This document shows positions 45,547-46,951 of a DNA stretch of 46,951 nucleotides, piece by piece. Source of the stretch: Lachnospiraceae bacterium (GTDB taxonomy: Bacteria > Bacillota > Clostridia > Lachnospirales > Lachnospiraceae); assembly GCA_003507655.1 (NCBI GenBank), contig DNUZ01000011.1, positions 108,958 through 155,908 on the forward strand, written 5' to 3'. Numbering within the stretch: position 1 is the stretch's first letter; each line of letters starts with the position of its first letter. The notes under the pieces were generated by a model, which was given only the letters and a program-made list of their open reading frames with translations, was not told the origin of the DNA and ran no database searches. The translations under genes were made by a program, and so were the position numbers.

Positions 45547-46755
45547 CTATTTATCGTTAGCTGCTGCTACACCCGGAAGTTCTTTTCCTTCTAAGAACTC
45601 TAAGGAAGCTCCACCACCTGTTGAGATATGGGTCATCTTGTCACCAAATCCTAACTGGTTTACTGCTGCTGCGGAATCACCACCACCGATGATGGTTGTT
45701 GCATCTGTCTCAGCTAATGCTTTTGCTACTGCAATTGTTCCTGCTGCAAGTGTTGGGTTCTCAAATACACCCATCGGTCCGTTCCATACAACAGTCTTAG
45801 CAGATTTTACTGCATCTGCATATAATTTTGCTGTCTCTGTTCCGATGTCTAAACCTTCCATATCTGCCGGAATTGCATCTGCCGGTACTACTTTTACATC
45901 AATCGGGGCATCAATCGGATCAGGGAATCCTGCTGCGATGGTTGTGTCGATCGGAAGTAATAATTTCTTACCAAGCTTCTCAGCTTTTTCCATCATTTCT
46001 TTACAATAATCAATCTTGCTGTCATCTGCTAAAGATAAGCCGATCTCCTTTCCCTGTGCTTTTAAGAATGTGTAAGCCATACCACCACCGATGATAAGGG
46101 TATCACATTTCTCAAGTAAGTTAGAGATCACGTTTAATTTATCTGCTACTTTTGCACCACCTAAGATTGCCACGAAAGGTCTTACCGGATTCTCTACGGC
46201 ATTTCCTAAGAAATCGATCTCTTTCTGCATCAGGTATCCAACAACTGCTGTATCTACTAATTCAGCAACGCCTACGTTAGAGCAGTGTGCTCTATGAGCT
46301 GTACCGAATGCATCGTTTACAAATACATCACAGATAGAAGCAAGGTCTTTTGAGAAAGCCTCTCCATTCTTTGTCTCTTCTGCTCTGTAACGTGTGTTCT
46401 CTAAAAGGATGATGTCTCCATCTTTCATTGCCTCTACGGCTGCTCTTGCATTTGGTCCTACTACTTCGTTATCTGCTGCAAATTTTACTTCCTGTCCTAA
46501 TAACTCGGAAAGTCTGACTGCTACAGGTGCTAATGATAATTCCGGTTTTGGCTCTCCTTTTGGTTTTCCTAAGTGGGAGCAAAGAATTACTTTTCCGCCA
46601 TCCGCTACTAATTTTTTGATCGTAGGAAGTGCTGCTACTAAACGGTTCTCGTCTGTGATCTTTCCATCTTTTAATGGCACGTTAAAATCACAACGGCAAA
46701 GAACACGAAGTCCCTTTACATTAATATCATCTACTGATTTTTTGTTTAATCCCAT
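45547..46755 (-). CDS. pgk: phosphoglycerate kinase
   Basis: ATP-forming step from 1,3-bisphosphoglycerate. 402 residues. [20 protein letters not shown] (3-PG site), [44 protein letters not shown] (nucleotide-binding region) and [13 protein letters not shown] near the C-terminus. AGGAGGAAAATAAAA precedes the ATG. Second gene of the glycolytic run after gap. Confidence 0.98.
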   Translation of the reverse strand: MGLNKKSVDDINVKGLRVLCRCDFNVPLKDGKITDENRLVAALPTIKKLVADGGKVILCSHLGKPKGEPKPELSLAPVAVRLSELLGQEVKFAADNEVVGPNARAAVEAMKDGDIILLENTRYRAEETKNGEAFSKDLASICDVFVNDAFGTAHRAHCSNVGVAELVDTAVVGYLMQKEIDFLGNAVENPVRPFVAILGGAKVADKLNVISNLLEKCDTLIIGGGMAYTFLKAQGKEIGLSLADDSKIDYCKEMMEKAEKLGKKLLLPIDTTIAAGFPDPIDAPIDVKVVPADAIPADMEGLDIGTETAKLYADAVKSAKTVVWNGPMGVFENPTLAAGTIAVAKALAETDATTIIGGGDSAAAVNQLGFGDKMTHISTGGGASLEFLEGKELPGVAAANDK

Positions 46756-46821
46756 TTTTATTTTCCTCCTGGATATTGTTATGTACGTTTACCGAAATCT
46801 GAAACCTTATCTCCGTAAACG

Positions 46822-46855
46822 AAAAAAATGAGTCCGGCCCTTTAAAGACCGGACC
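46822..46855 (-). terminator. terminator of gap
   Basis: Minus-strand hairpin GGTCCGG-TCTTTAAAGGG-CCGGACTC followed by ATTTTTTTCG, just after the gap stop. The downstream pgk is then probably read by partial read-through or a promoter not evident in the remaining 65 bases. Confidence 0.85.
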
Positions 46856-46888
46856 CATGCTGAGTCTTTTTTACTCTGGTATCAATAC

Positions 46889-46951
46889 TTATGCTAACTC
46901 TGAGAAGTATTTGATTGTACGAACCATCTGAGATGTGTAGCTGTTCTCGTT
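46889..46951 (-). CDS. gap: glyceraldehyde-3-phosphate dehydrogenase, C-terminal 20 residues (partial)
   Basis: Only the last 20 codons and stop lie inside the window: NENSYTSQMVRTIKYFSELA. 'DNExSYTxQMVRTxxY' is the invariant C-terminus of bacterial GAPDH. The gene continues beyond the right edge. It precedes pgk, the usual order of the glycolytic run. Confidence 0.9.
   Translation of the reverse strand, partial: NENSYTSQMVRTIKYFSELA

Overview
The window is a stretch of chromosome from a low-to-moderate GC, spore-forming member of the Firmicutes (Bacillota), most likely a Lachnospiraceae of the Roseburia/Agathobacter type. Evidence: sporulation genes (spoIIM, a YlmC/YmxH protein), a Firmicute-type LexA box at recA, strong AGGAGG ribosome binding sites, SigA-type promoters (TTGACA/TATAAT), RNase Y, a [4Fe-4S]-type PurF with propeptide, and the conserved Firmicute order secG-rnr-smpB-ssrA. 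The genus is inferred from overall protein character; no database search was made. Almost everything is on the minus strand except aroE and aroF.

Layout. 1-2,700 is a small AT-rich accessory patch: a HigB/HigA toxin-antitoxin pair with its operator built into the promoter, remnants of an ABC transporter ATPase and an AraC regulator, and an unrecognised 400-residue protein. 2,700-8,050: metA (Glu111, so probably acetyl-CoA-using), ligA, an RluF-type pseudouridine synthase, a membrane-anchored SH3b protein with a Lys/Glu repeat stalk, and tRNA-Arg(CCG). 8,146-12,612: a MarR-controlled heterodimeric ABC exporter. 12,711-17,607: shikimate genes, with aroD-aroK-nudC leaving one way and aroE-aroF the other; the ~810-base divergent region between them carries two long fold-back (palindromic) elements and a tandem repeat.

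17,679-23,962: xerD, spoIIM, a Nudix hydrolase, RNase Y, recX, recA (LexA box) and trxA. 23,975-31,676: prfC (TTG start), efp, rpiB, yqeG, an isochorismatase-like hydrolase, pta, a small conserved-looking protein, nrdR, a YlmC protein and ychF. 31,677-32,524 is a gene-poor AT-rich region just downstream of the tmRNA gene. 32,525-35,833 is the trans-translation and RNA-decay block (ssrA, smpB, rnr, secG). 35,928-46,951 is central metabolism: eno, the purine genes purC-purF-purB, then gap (3' end only)-pgk-tpiA-capA-gpmI, where a CapA-like surface-polymer protein sits inside the glycolytic run.

Most of the window is ordinary housekeeping DNA. The best candidates for something undescribed are the two long hairpin elements between aroD and aroE (14,960-15,117 and 15,329-15,547), the orphan 400-residue protein, the gene-poor patch next to ssrA, and the placement of capA. 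I saw no CRISPR array, complete insertion sequence or prophage.
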